From NCBI GenBank assembly GCA_003140785.1, contig PLKY01000155.1:1-10984 (forward strand): DNA of 10,984 nt, read 5' to 3'. Position 1 is the stretch's first letter; every line of letters starts with the position of its first letter. A program made the translations under genes and the position numbers. The DNA comes from Acidobacteriaceae bacterium (GTDB taxonomy: Bacteria; Acidobacteriota; Terriglobia; Terriglobales; Acidobacteriaceae). The notes below the pieces were generated by a model that was given only the letters and a program-made list of their open reading frames with translations, searched no databases and was not told the DNA's origin. Positions 1 through 7,239 of this stretch are shown one piece after another.

Positions 1-479
1 CACTACCGAAAGTTTCACGCTGCCAACGACCGCTTTTCAAAGGTTCGAGCCGATGTGACTGCCCTGATGCAATCAATTGCCGATGGAACTTTCGGTACAA
101 TCTCATCTCGATACGCTGCGCGGAATTTGCCCGTTTTCTGATCCGTCATCCATCCGCTTTTCAGGCGGTCATGCGGGAGTTCGGAACCCAGTATGAACTG
201 GCTTGTGCGCGGCTGCGTGTGACGGGCATGGCTCTCAGCGTTCCGGCAAAGCTTGCACGGCTTCTGCTGGAGTGGACTGCAAGCGCCTAGCCGACCGAGT
301 ACGGTATTCGTATACATGTCTCACTTACTCATGGAGAAATTGGGGAGTGCATTGGCACATGCCGTGAATCCGTCACTCGTATTCTGGGTGACATGCAACG
401 CAAGCAAATTGTCAATCTGCGCGGGTCAATCTTGACGGTCACGAATCGTTCCGCATTGGAAGCTTGCGCGGGCATGTGA
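1..479 (+). pseudogene. CRP/FNR-family transcriptional regulator remnant, 5' end outside window
   Basis: Seen: the frame whose codons start at 3, 6, 9 and so on reads, from about position 105, as the end of the CRP-type sensor domain and dimerisation helix (EFARFLIRHPSAF, then KLARLLLEW). After an in-frame TAG at 288-290 it continues as a complete winged helix (LTHGEIGECIGTCRESVTR, then RGSILTVTN) to TGA at 477-479. This is the classic HTH_Crp layout, with recognition helix around CRESVTR. Known: this family binds DNA in response to cNMP, redox or O2 signals. The TAG falls in the variable linker between KLARLL and LTHxEI and could come from CAG by one transition. Upstream of about 118 this frame no longer looks like the family. 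The frame starting at position 1 (QSIADGTF...SSRYAA) fits somewhat better, so a 2-nt insertion in the CGCG run near 115-119 is a possible second lesion. I infer a decayed regulator. It converges on the PQQ dehydrogenase gene, with 89 nt between them that show no convincing terminator. Confidence 0.72.
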
Positions 480-568
480 AGCCCAGCGAAGGGCCTGGCA
501 TATTACGCTGCCCAAGGGGCACATGCGTGAGATATCTACCCTCAATGCGGGCGGCCTCCAGGTGTCTT

Positions 569-2158
569 CTAGTGCCGCTCTGTTGCCGAGCGCTTCGCGG
601 CGACCGTTCCCTCTGGAAGTGCCCAGGCGAACAGGACGCCGCCGCTGCTGGTGACGATGTATTGGCGGCCGTCCAATTCGTAACTGATGGGAGAACTCTG
701 CATGGGCGATCCGGCGCCCGCATGCCAAAGAGTCCTTCCGTCGCTCGTATCGAGTGCGAGCACGTTGCCATAAGCGTCGCCGGTAATCGTCAGCCCCGAA
801 TCGGTTGTCATCACGCCTGCGCCTGAACCGCCGGCTCCCACATCATGACTCCATCGGATCTTGCCGGTTTGGTAGTCGATTGCCTCGATGACTCCTTTGC
901 CCCACAATCCATAATCCGCGCCCGCCCATCCATAAGCACCATCGGCCGGCTTGGCGAAATAGATGCTGTAACTGGGATGCGCGTCCACAATGAACAATCC
1001 GGTCTTCGGATCGAAGCTCGGCGCACGATAGTTGGTCAGTCCGCCTTCATCCGGAGCGACAAGCCGTCCATCCGGCGCGGGCTCCTTGGCTGGATTGGGA
1101 ATCGGCCGGCCCTGCTTATCGATTCCCAGCGCCCAGTTCACCGGGCCGTACGGAACTGTCAGCAGGTTCTTACCGTTCGTGCGGTCAAGAACAAAGAAGT
1201 AGCCGTTGCGCGAGGTTTGCATCAACATCTTGCGCCGCTGGCCATGAAACTCCCCGTCGACCAATACCGGCGTTTCTACCGCATCCCAATCGTGGGTGTC
1301 GTGTGGAGATACAGAGAAAGCCCATGCGAGTTTTCCGTCATCGGGATTGATGGCCACGATGCTGCATGTATACGCGTTATCGCCGGGCCTCACCGTTCCG
1401 TTCAGCACCGGAGTCGGATTCCCCGTTCCCCAATAAAGCAGGTTCAATTCTGGGTCGTAAGTGCCGGTCATCCAGGTCATGCCCCCGGTTGCCGCATTCG
1501 GCGTTCCTGCGGGAGGGGTTACATCCCACTGCCACTGGGTCGCACCGGAATCTGGATCAAAGGCCCGCAGATATCCGGGAAGATTGTCGAGGTCTCCGCC
1601 CACACCGGCGATGACGTGATTCTTGACGACGAGCGGCGCCATTGTGCTCCAATAACCCCGGCTCGCATCGGCAATGAGCTTGTCCCACCGGACCCTTCCG
1701 TCCTTTGCGTCGAGCGATATCAGGTGCGCATCGGGTGTGGTGAAGAAGAGCCAGCCTTTGTACATCGCTACACCACGATGGCCAATGTGTTCGCCCTTGG
1801 AAGGCCGGTTGTAATGCCAGATCAAATGGCCGGACCGCGCGTCCACGGCCCACACGTTGTCCGGTACTGTGAAATACAAAACGCCATCCACAAGCAGCGG
1901 CGAGGATTTAATTTGAGCGGTCTGGTTGGTTTGAAAGGCCCACGCCAGCGTTAGATTGCTGACATTCTGCGGCGTGATTTGTGTCAGGTGAACATGACGC
2001 CTTCCCGAATAATCGCCGTGATAGAGAGGCCAAGAATCCGGAGACGGGTTCAGGAGTTGGCCGTTCTCAAGATCCTGCGCGTTGAGCGACGGCGCGAATG
2101 GAATGCACAGGCCGACCGCGGCAACAAGGTAAAGCAGAGATTTTTTCAGCAACTTCAT
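569..2158 (-). CDS. PQQ-dependent quinoprotein dehydrogenase (soluble, no haem domain)
   Basis: A 529-aa exported eight-bladed beta-propeller quinoprotein of the alcohol/sugar dehydrogenase family, oxidising its substrate in the periplasm and passing electrons to a separate cytochrome c. The signal peptide covers about residues 1-28 (MKLLKKS, hydrophobic core, LNAQ). Family marks are WPLYHGDYSG (43-52), repeated WAxDxxxG/D blade motifs, an RG pair at 128-129 beside the cofactor pocket, TGNP (245-248, Asn as metal ligand) and SPHDTHDWD (284-292), where Asp290 is the likely catalytic base. There is no CxxCH, so it is not a fused quinohaemoprotein. The vicinal Cys-Cys found in methanol/ethanol dehydrogenases is absent. 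I chose ATG at 2158 because it begins the signal peptide and has GAGG 12 nt upstream. A TTG at 2203 overlapping the cytochrome stop (TTGA) would add 15 residues and lacks a Shine-Dalgarno. It is the last gene of its block. Substrate is unknown. Confidence 0.9.
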   Translation of the reverse strand: MKLLKKSLLYLVAAVGLCIPFAPSLNAQDLENGQLLNPSPDSWPLYHGDYSGRRHVHLTQITPQNVSNLTLAWAFQTNQTAQIKSSPLLVDGVLYFTVPDNVWAVDARSGHLIWHYNRPSKGEHIGHRGVAMYKGWLFFTTPDAHLISLDAKDGRVRWDKLIADASRGYWSTMAPLVVKNHVIAGVGGDLDNLPGYLRAFDPDSGATQWQWDVTPPAGTPNAATGGMTWMTGTYDPELNLLYWGTGNPTPVLNGTVRPGDNAYTCSIVAINPDDGKLAWAFSVSPHDTHDWDAVETPVLVDGEFHGQRRKMLMQTSRNGYFFVLDRTNGKNLLTVPYGPVNWALGIDKQGRPIPNPAKEPAPDGRLVAPDEGGLTNYRAPSFDPKTGLFIVDAHPSYSIYFAKPADGAYGWAGADYGLWGKGVIEAIDYQTGKIRWSHDVGAGGSGAGVMTTDSGLTITGDAYGNVLALDTSDGRTLWHAGAGSPMQSSPISYELDGRQYIVTSSGGVLFAWALPEGTVAAKRSATERH

Positions 2159-2199
2159 ATAGGAGTCGGACCTCAAATACAACTCGACGCCGGCACTTA

Positions 2200-3291
2200 T
2201 CAACGCAGCGTCTGCAGATAAGCCATCAGGTTATGAATGTCGTCGTCGCTGTACTTATTGAAGAGCCGCACATGCGCATCGACAGGCGAATCTACCGTAA
2301 AGCGCACCCGGCTGATTGGCCATGAACGGTAAATGCCATTGCTATCACGCAGCGCAACCGTGAACTCGTCGCGGTAGGCAAGTATTCCCGAGATCGTTTG
2401 TCCGGAAGGGAGTTTTACCCTAACCGTGCTCTCGGCGCCTTCTGGATACAGCATGCGCTCCTCGAGCTCCAAGCCCTCGAACCGCGTTGCAACTCCCGCC
2501 AGATCTCCGCTGGGTGAGTGGCATTTCACGCAGCCACCTGCGACCTCGAAGTACTGTTTGCCAGCTTCCACGTTGCCTGTTTGAAGATCGGCGACTGCGA
2601 CGCCGCGGCGCCCGCCTGGATGAGCAGTAGCGGCGGCTCCGCGCGCGCGAATAAATGCGATGATGCCGCCTATCTCTGGATCGGAGAGATTGAAGCCCGG
2701 CATCTTGTTACCCGGCCGACCCTCTCGTATCACCTGAGTAATCTTCTCGCCAGTCTTGTCTTCCCGCACCAGCTTTGATTGAGTCAAGTCAGGCCCGGTC
2801 TCTCCGCCCATCGCGTCACGGCCGTGACAAAAGGCGCAGTTCTGTTGAAAGACTGCGGCCCCTCCCTCCGCAATCCCGGGATTCTCTTCGCTCCTTGTGC
2901 CACTCCCAGCGGTCAGCGATTCCGGTCCTACGCTCGTAATGAAATGCAGGAGTGCCGCCATCTCGCCATCCTGCAGGCTTGGAAAGCCGGGCATTCGTCC
3001 CTTGCCTGTGTGAACCAGATCTGCAATCTTGTCGTCCGTCATCCGGTGGTTGATCCCAAGCAGCGGCGGAAAGGCAGGCAGGATGCCTTCGCGCTGGTCG
3101 CCGTGACAAATCGCGCAATGCTTCGCATACGATTCCGCACCGGGTTCTCTGCCGGATGGGGCGCTCGCCTGGAGCGCCTTTTCGTCTTGCCCGGCCGCGC
3201 GGATTGGCTCCTGAATGTATCCGACTACCAGAAGACTAACTGCGGCAGCTACCGAGATAAGTAAAATTCGAAGTCCCTTCACCGTCTTCAA
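2200..3291 (-). CDS. Exported triheme cytochrome c with beta-barrel insert in the third haem domain
   Basis: A 363-aa protein with an N-terminal signal or membrane anchor (about residues 7-26) and three CxxCH haem sites: CAICH 59-63, CAFCH 152-156 and CVKCH 254-258. Domains 1 and 2 are ordinary class-I cytochromes with axial Met candidates in MPGF at 100 and 197. Domain 3 is unusual. Between the haem site and the closing helix lies a stretch (about 286-333) patterned like a small Sm/SH3-like barrel (VRVKLPSGQTISG, FTVALRD). It ends in DAHVRLFNKYSDDDIHNLMA, with His340 or His353 rather than a Met-Pro as possible ligand. The likely role is electron acceptor for the PQQ enzyme directly downstream, whose alternative TTG start overlaps this stop codon. 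The TTG start is supported by AGGGG 8 nt upstream and by the signal that follows. The final segment closely resembles the end of the partial cytochrome at the right window edge. Confidence 0.9.
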   Translation of the reverse strand: MKTVKGLRILLISVAAAVSLLVVGYIQEPIRAAGQDEKALQASAPSGREPGAESYAKHCAICHGDQREGILPAFPPLLGINHRMTDDKIADLVHTGKGRMPGFPSLQDGEMAALLHFITSVGPESLTAGSGTRSEENPGIAEGGAAVFQQNCAFCHGRDAMGGETGPDLTQSKLVREDKTGEKITQVIREGRPGNKMPGFNLSDPEIGGIIAFIRARGAAATAHPGGRRGVAVADLQTGNVEAGKQYFEVAGGCVKCHSPSGDLAGVATRFEGLELEERMLYPEGAESTVRVKLPSGQTISGILAYRDEFTVALRDSNGIYRSWPISRVRFTVDSPVDAHVRLFNKYSDDDIHNLMAYLQTLR

Positions 3292-3299
3292 TGTTGAAA

Positions 3300-3304
3300 C
3301 CCCT
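3300..3304 (-). promoter_or_regulatory. Ribosome binding site fixing the TTG start of the triheme cytochrome
   Basis: On the minus strand AGGGG lies 8 nt before TTG at 3291. No ATG in the frame gives a better start, and the signal/anchor segment begins straight after this TTG. Confidence 0.6.
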
Positions 3305-3353
3305 GGAATCCTGCTCTGCAGAATGTGGCGATTGGCATGTGACTTACAGCTTT

Positions 3354-4757
3354 CTATGCGGAGTACTTAATCAACTGCATGAATCCATAGTCCATGTGCA
3401 GTTGCTGGTGACAGTGCCACAAAGTATCGCCCGGATTGTTGGCGACGAAATCTACTTCAACCGTGCCGAGCGGCATAACGTTGATAACATCCTTCATCAA
3501 ACCGCTCAGATGCTTGTCGCCGATGCGGGTCACTTCGAACGTGTGCCGGTGCAGGTGAAGCGGATGCTGATCTCCGCTGCCATTGCGAAACACCAGTCGA
3601 TAGCGCTTGCCGGCACTGACGATCAGCGGTTCGATCTCGGGCCATGATTTGTTGTTGATCGTCCACGTGTCGAATTGCGAACCATGCTGCTGGCCGATAT
3701 CGCGAAAGGTCAGCACGAAGCTCCCGTCCGGCGCGGGCGCGGCATTCGCACTGGCAAACTGCGTGTAGTCCCACGTCGCCGGCGCAGGATCCTTCCACAT
3801 CGGCGGTCCCGATTTTCCGGCGTACTCGACCACAATGCCAAGGCCCATCTGGCGCGCTTTTTCAAGCGTCGAACCCAGAATCCAAACGCCAGGTGAGTTC
3901 ATCTCCACGATCGCATCGACGCGTTCTGCAACAGCAAGCGATAGCACATCAACGCTTGTTGGATTGGGAACCGGGTTCCCATCCATCGCAATGACGGTGA
4001 AGCGATGGCCGGGCAGCGCCAGCACCACATTTTCGGTCGCGCTGGCATTCAGCAGTCGCAAAAGCACGCGTTGCCCTGGTTTCACGCGGATCGGATCACC
4101 CGCTCCCAGCATGCGATCGTTGATCGTGGCGTACTTGTAGCCGACGTCGGAACCCGCGGTCAGCGGCATGTTCGACGACTGCTCGCGCATGGTTTCGACC
4201 ATGGGGACGAACGATGGCTCCCAATGATGGATAGCCAAATTGAATTCCTGGTCGTAGTGCGCCGGGTTCTCCCGGCCCTCGATCAACAAAAATCCGAATT
4301 GCCCACTGTATGTGCCCGCGGAGAGATTCCCGTACGCAGCTGCGTGGGTGTGATACCAGCGCGTGCCGGAAGGTTTGGGAGTGAATGTGTACCGATGTGT
4401 CTGGCCGGCGGGAATCATCGGCGATCCCTCTTCCATGGCGCCGTCATTCAAGGAGTCGATGGCGAGCCCGTGCCAGTGCACGATATCGGGGTCGGCGCTC
4501 GCATTAGTCACGTCGATGCTTGTTGGCACGCCCTCGCGCAAACGCAGCAGCGGGCCCGGAACCTGGCCGTTATAGGCGAGCGTCTTGACAGTAACGCCTG
4601 GGCCAATCTCCAAAGTGCACGGCTCGATTCGAAGGGCGTGGTCCGCCTTGCCCGCAGCGCGCACATCTCCCGGCTTGGTCTGCGCCGACAAAACGGCTCT
4701 CAGTGATTGGCCCGCCAGCAACATCCCCGCCGACGAAAGAAAGTCTCTGCGGTTCAT
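3354..4757 (-). CDS. Twin-arginine-exported three-domain multicopper oxidase (laccase type)
   Basis: A 467-aa multicopper oxidase with all four copper-binding segments: HWH 94-96, HTH 136-138, HPLHLH 398-403 and HCHQQLH 448-454. They provide the trinuclear centre and the type-1 site, so it should couple one-electron oxidation of a donor to reduction of O2 to water. The N-terminus MNRRDFLSSAGMLLAG is a twin-arginine signal, meaning export after folding and copper loading. The residue five after the last T1 His (His454) is Phe459, not Met as in CueO/CotA; Met460 follows it. I chose ATG at 4757 because it places RR at residues 3-4. The frame stays open to an ATG at 4841 and a TTG at 4925, and no start has a strong Shine-Dalgarno. 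A weak promoter-like pair lies upstream on the minus strand (TTGGCA at 4835-4830, TACAGC at 4812-4807, 17-nt spacer). It sits between a ThuA gene and a cytochrome gene on the same strand. The donor (phenolic, metal ion or cytochrome) cannot be told from sequence. Confidence 0.92.
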   Translation of the reverse strand: MNRRDFLSSAGMLLAGQSLRAVLSAQTKPGDVRAAGKADHALRIEPCTLEIGPGVTVKTLAYNGQVPGPLLRLREGVPTSIDVTNASADPDIVHWHGLAIDSLNDGAMEEGSPMIPAGQTHRYTFTPKPSGTRWYHTHAAAYGNLSAGTYSGQFGFLLIEGRENPAHYDQEFNLAIHHWEPSFVPMVETMREQSSNMPLTAGSDVGYKYATINDRMLGAGDPIRVKPGQRVLLRLLNASATENVVLALPGHRFTVIAMDGNPVPNPTSVDVLSLAVAERVDAIVEMNSPGVWILGSTLEKARQMGLGIVVEYAGKSGPPMWKDPAPATWDYTQFASANAAPAPDGSFVLTFRDIGQQHGSQFDTWTINNKSWPEIEPLIVSAGKRYRLVFRNGSGDQHPLHLHRHTFEVTRIGDKHLSGLMKDVINVMPLGTVEVDFVANNPGDTLWHCHQQLHMDYGFMQLIKYSA

Positions 4758-4940
4758 CGGAATTCGTTCGTCTGTTCTCAATTTGTTCTTCTCGCGCAAC
4801 GTTGTAGCTGTAGTGGCTTTACCAGAAGGTGCCAAAGCCATGATCTTTGACGCGCCTCGGATTGAAAACGTCTTCCTCGTGAGGCCTACTGGCGTTTGTT
4901 GCTGTTCATCGCGCGCACGGACCAATTTACAGTTGCGCCC

Positions 4941-5837
4941 TTAACGAGCTTGTACAGAAGATGCCGGCCGCTGATGGCTCGCCGTGCTTCCATCCGTCAT
5001 CCACAAAGCCCAACGAATTGCCTCAAAATACATCTTGCGAATATCCGGATCATCCCATGACTCTTCGGTATGGCCGAGTGTCGAATAGAAAACACGCCCC
5101 TTGCCGTACATCTTGCTCCACGCAACCGCGAAGTCATGATCTGTGCGATGCACGCGTGGATTATTCGAGTAGTCGAGCTTGTTGGGATCTAGGCTCAGAA
5201 GCACGTTCACCTTATCGCGCGACCACGTTTTGGGTTGATAGATCTCGTCGTATTTCACAAACGATTTGGGAAAATGGCGCACGGCGGGAAAGTCCGGATC
5301 TTCGTTCACGATCGGAGCGTTGAACGTCATCCACGGATGCTGGTCGAACCAGCCGCCAATCATCTCCCCATACTCCGGCCAGTTGTAATTCGTGTCGAGC
5401 GCCGCATGAATGCCGACGAAGCCCTTGCCGTCATCATGGATAAACGACAGCATATCCTTCTTCTGATCGGCATCCAGGTCCAATTCACCCGTGGTGCTGG
5501 CAAAGACGATCAAGTCGAAGTAGCCGAGGTTCTTCGCATTTCGCCCCAGATCTTTCTTCGTCAGCAGCTCCGTGTCAGTGCGCATCGTCGTATCCCACAG
5601 GCCGCTTTCCTTACCCATGTTGAACACCGCGGCCATAGCATCGGGCACCGAGTCGTGCTCAAATCCCTTGGTTTCGCCGATCACGAGAACATGTTTCAGG
5701 TGAATCTGCTTTGCGTGTGGCGCCGGAGGCAGCGCATCGCCTGCCGGCGATTGTGCCCACGCGCGAACGCCTTCTATCGCAGCCATCGAGGTGAACAGGC
5801 CGCATGCGAGGATCAGCAAGCTTCGTCCGAGGCGCAA
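4941..5837 (-). CDS. Exported ThuA-like domain protein (first copy)
   Basis: A 298-aa protein with a signal peptide (about residues 1-29, ending AWAQS) and a single ThuA-like domain (about 47-282), which has the class-I glutamine amidotransferase-like fold. Seen: HVLVIGETKGFEHDS near the domain start, GKGFVGIHAALDTNYNWPEY (138-157), MIGGWFDQHPW (159-169), then GRVFYSTLGHTEESW (247-261) and a closing helix ending in RWALW, all typical of the family. Known: ThuA was named from trehalose utilisation in rhizobia. Secreted relatives are abundant in Acidobacteria, Planctomycetes and Bacteroidetes beside carbohydrate-oxidising genes, and their reaction is not settled. This is the first gene of the left minus-strand block, 183 nt before the multicopper oxidase start chosen here. 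The start is TTG, set by an excellent Shine-Dalgarno. An ATG 20 nt upstream is out of frame. Confidence 0.88.
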   Translation of the reverse strand: MRLGRSLLILACGLFTSMAAIEGVRAWAQSPAGDALPPAPHAKQIHLKHVLVIGETKGFEHDSVPDAMAAVFNMGKESGLWDTTMRTDTELLTKKDLGRNAKNLGYFDLIVFASTTGELDLDADQKKDMLSFIHDDGKGFVGIHAALDTNYNWPEYGEMIGGWFDQHPWMTFNAPIVNEDPDFPAVRHFPKSFVKYDEIYQPKTWSRDKVNVLLSLDPNKLDYSNNPRVHRTDHDFAVAWSKMYGKGRVFYSTLGHTEESWDDPDIRKMYFEAIRWALWMTDGSTASHQRPASSVQAR

Positions 5838-6181
5838 GGAATCTCCTTTTGACTCATGTCAGTTGTCGGAAGAACAATCACATCGCGGAGGTGTTTTCCA
5901 CGAATGCTAATGCAGCAGCACTTCATTCGTTCTTGGCGCTCCGTCGAGAAGTGCTTTTGCGAACGCCGGACCAGTGAATTCCGTCCCGCAAAAGAGTTTA
6001 GCGGGCGGCTTCATTTGACGCAAACGCCCTCATTCGAGGTTCACCCCTCAGAGCGCCATTGCCGTGTTTTATCTCCACAACTTGCCCCAGCTTCCCCGGC
6101 TTTACCGTAGTATCCTTGATGCGCCTCGTAACACGCTCGTGCGTCACCCCAATCCGCAAACATAAAGAAGAGAGCTGAACC
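5838..6181. promoter_or_regulatory. Divergent intergenic region between the two ThuA genes
   Basis: This 344-nt stretch separates the divergently read ThuA genes, so promoters for both the left block and the plus-strand ThuA gene should lie here. I see no confident -35/-10 pair in either direction. It holds an 8-bp inverted repeat, AGCACTTC at 5917-5924 and GAAGTGCT at 5948-5955, whose half-site centres are 31 bp apart. An 84-codon plus-strand frame (5856-6110) has no recognisable content and is not called. Confidence 0.4.
5842..5850 (-). promoter_or_regulatory. Strong Shine-Dalgarno fixing the TTG start of the first ThuA gene
   Basis: The minus strand reads AAAAGGAGA, with AGGAG 5 nt before TTG at 5837. 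Nothing else in frame nearby has such a site, and the signal peptide begins at that TTG. Confidence 0.75.
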
Positions 6182-7168
6182 GTGACAACCCAATCAGGTC
6201 CTCCCGTCTCAATCGCTGCTCAGCGAACGACCACGCCCATGGCGCACGCCAATATCAGCCGCGTGACCAAATCCCACGCAACATTTTTCTTCAACTTCGC
6301 GCGCCTGTCTGTTCCTCTTCTGCTTGTCTTCACCTTGTTCCTCGTGCCACAGGCCGGGGGCCAGGCCGGCAGCGTCAACGTGCAGCCGCCGCGTCCATGG
6401 GATCAGAATCCCGATGGAATGCACATCTACATCTGGGCGGGGCTCAAATCCCACTTCCCAGGGCAGCACGACTATCCCCAGTTCCTTGCGGATTGGAGCA
6501 AGCTCCTGACCGAGCATGGCGCGGTGGTCGACGGGGCTCTGCACGCCCCGAGCGCCGCCGATCTGGAGCACACCGATGTCGTGATTCTCTACAAGGGCGA
6601 CGCAGCTTACCTCAGCGACGAAGAGAAATCTGCCCTCGAAGCGTATGCAAAGCGCGGAGGCGGACTTGTCAGCCTTCACGATTCGTTATGCGGCCCGGAC
6701 CCCGCTTATTTCGCCTCGTTGGTCGGTGGCGCGAAGAAGCACGGCGAAGTCAACTACACCCTGGGAGCGCCGATCCCCTACACCGTCGTTGATGCTGCCG
6801 ATCCCATCATGACGGGCATGTCGAACATCATCATCTTTGACGAGGCCTTCTATAACATGACGTGGGCACAGAATCCGCGCATTCATGTGTTGGCCACCGC
6901 CGTTATCCCCGGCACGCCGAGCGCGGGCACGCACAAAGGCGAAGTTGTGCCGCAAATCTGGACCTATGAACACACTTTGCCGGGAGGCCAGCCGGCCAGG
7001 GCGTTCGTCTGGATGCAGGGGCACGAATATGCGAACTTCGCGAATTATCAGCTTCAGCAAATGCTGCTGCGCGGCATCGCTTGGGCCGCGAAAAAGCCAG
7101 TCGATTCGCTGGTCGATTATGTGCCGCCGCGTCCCTTGCGCACGCAGGGGCCCGCCACCAATCCATAA
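6182..7168 (+). CDS. Exported ThuA-like domain protein (second, divergent copy)
   Basis: A 328-aa protein with a long N-terminal region and a hydrophobic export segment (about residues 36-57, ending VPQAGGQAG), followed by a ThuA-like domain (about 78-303). Seen: MHIYIWAGLKSHF at the first strand, TDVVILYKGDAAYLSDEEK (131-149), GGGLVSLHDSL (159-169), LVGGAKKHG (180-188), VWMQGHEYANF (276-286) and a closing helix RGIAWAA. The SLHDS segment corresponds to GIHAA in the other ThuA protein, but the two differ strongly elsewhere, so they are paralogues of separate subfamilies rather than a recent duplicate. The GTG start at 6182 has a weak purine-rich site (AGAAGAGAG, 7 nt upstream). ATG at 6239 is possible but has no ribosome site. 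It is the only intact plus-strand gene here. It converges on the SDR gene with 71 nt between them, where I see only short weak hairpins. The reaction is unknown. Confidence 0.85.
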   Translation: MTTQSGPPVSIAAQRTTTPMAHANISRVTKSHATFFFNFARLSVPLLLVFTLFLVPQAGGQAGSVNVQPPRPWDQNPDGMHIYIWAGLKSHFPGQHDYPQFLADWSKLLTEHGAVVDGALHAPSAADLEHTDVVILYKGDAAYLSDEEKSALEAYAKRGGGLVSLHDSLCGPDPAYFASLVGGAKKHGEVNYTLGAPIPYTVVDAADPIMTGMSNIIIFDEAFYNMTWAQNPRIHVLATAVIPGTPSAGTHKGEVVPQIWTYEHTLPGGQPARAFVWMQGHEYANFANYQLQQMLLRGIAWAAKKPVDSLVDYVPPRPLRTQGPATNP

Positions 7169-7239
7169 TTGCCTTCTCGGCTTATACGAGGACAGCCCCC
7201 CTGCAGCGTCTCGCATTTTCCGACGCGCATTGGATGGAA

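Noticed and set aside
15..317. 100-codon minus-strand open frame at the left edge
   Set aside because: It overlaps the regulator remnant on the opposite strand, which matches the CRP family; this frame matches nothing I recognise.
481..522. Short hairpins (GCCC/GGGC at 481-494, TGCCC/GGGCA at 510-522) as a terminator for the convergent genes
   Set aside because: Stems of only 4-5 bp and no T-tract on either strand.
845..1954. 369-codon plus-strand open frame
   Set aside because: It lies entirely antisense to the first PQQ dehydrogenase, whose family motifs are clear; no recognisable domain in the plus-strand translation.
5235..5852. 205-codon plus-strand open frame
   Set aside because: Antisense to the first ThuA gene, which has a signal peptide and strong ribosome site.
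7169..7239. Possible bidirectional terminator (GCGTC/GACGC)
   Set aside because: Five-bp stem with an 11-nt loop and no T-run.
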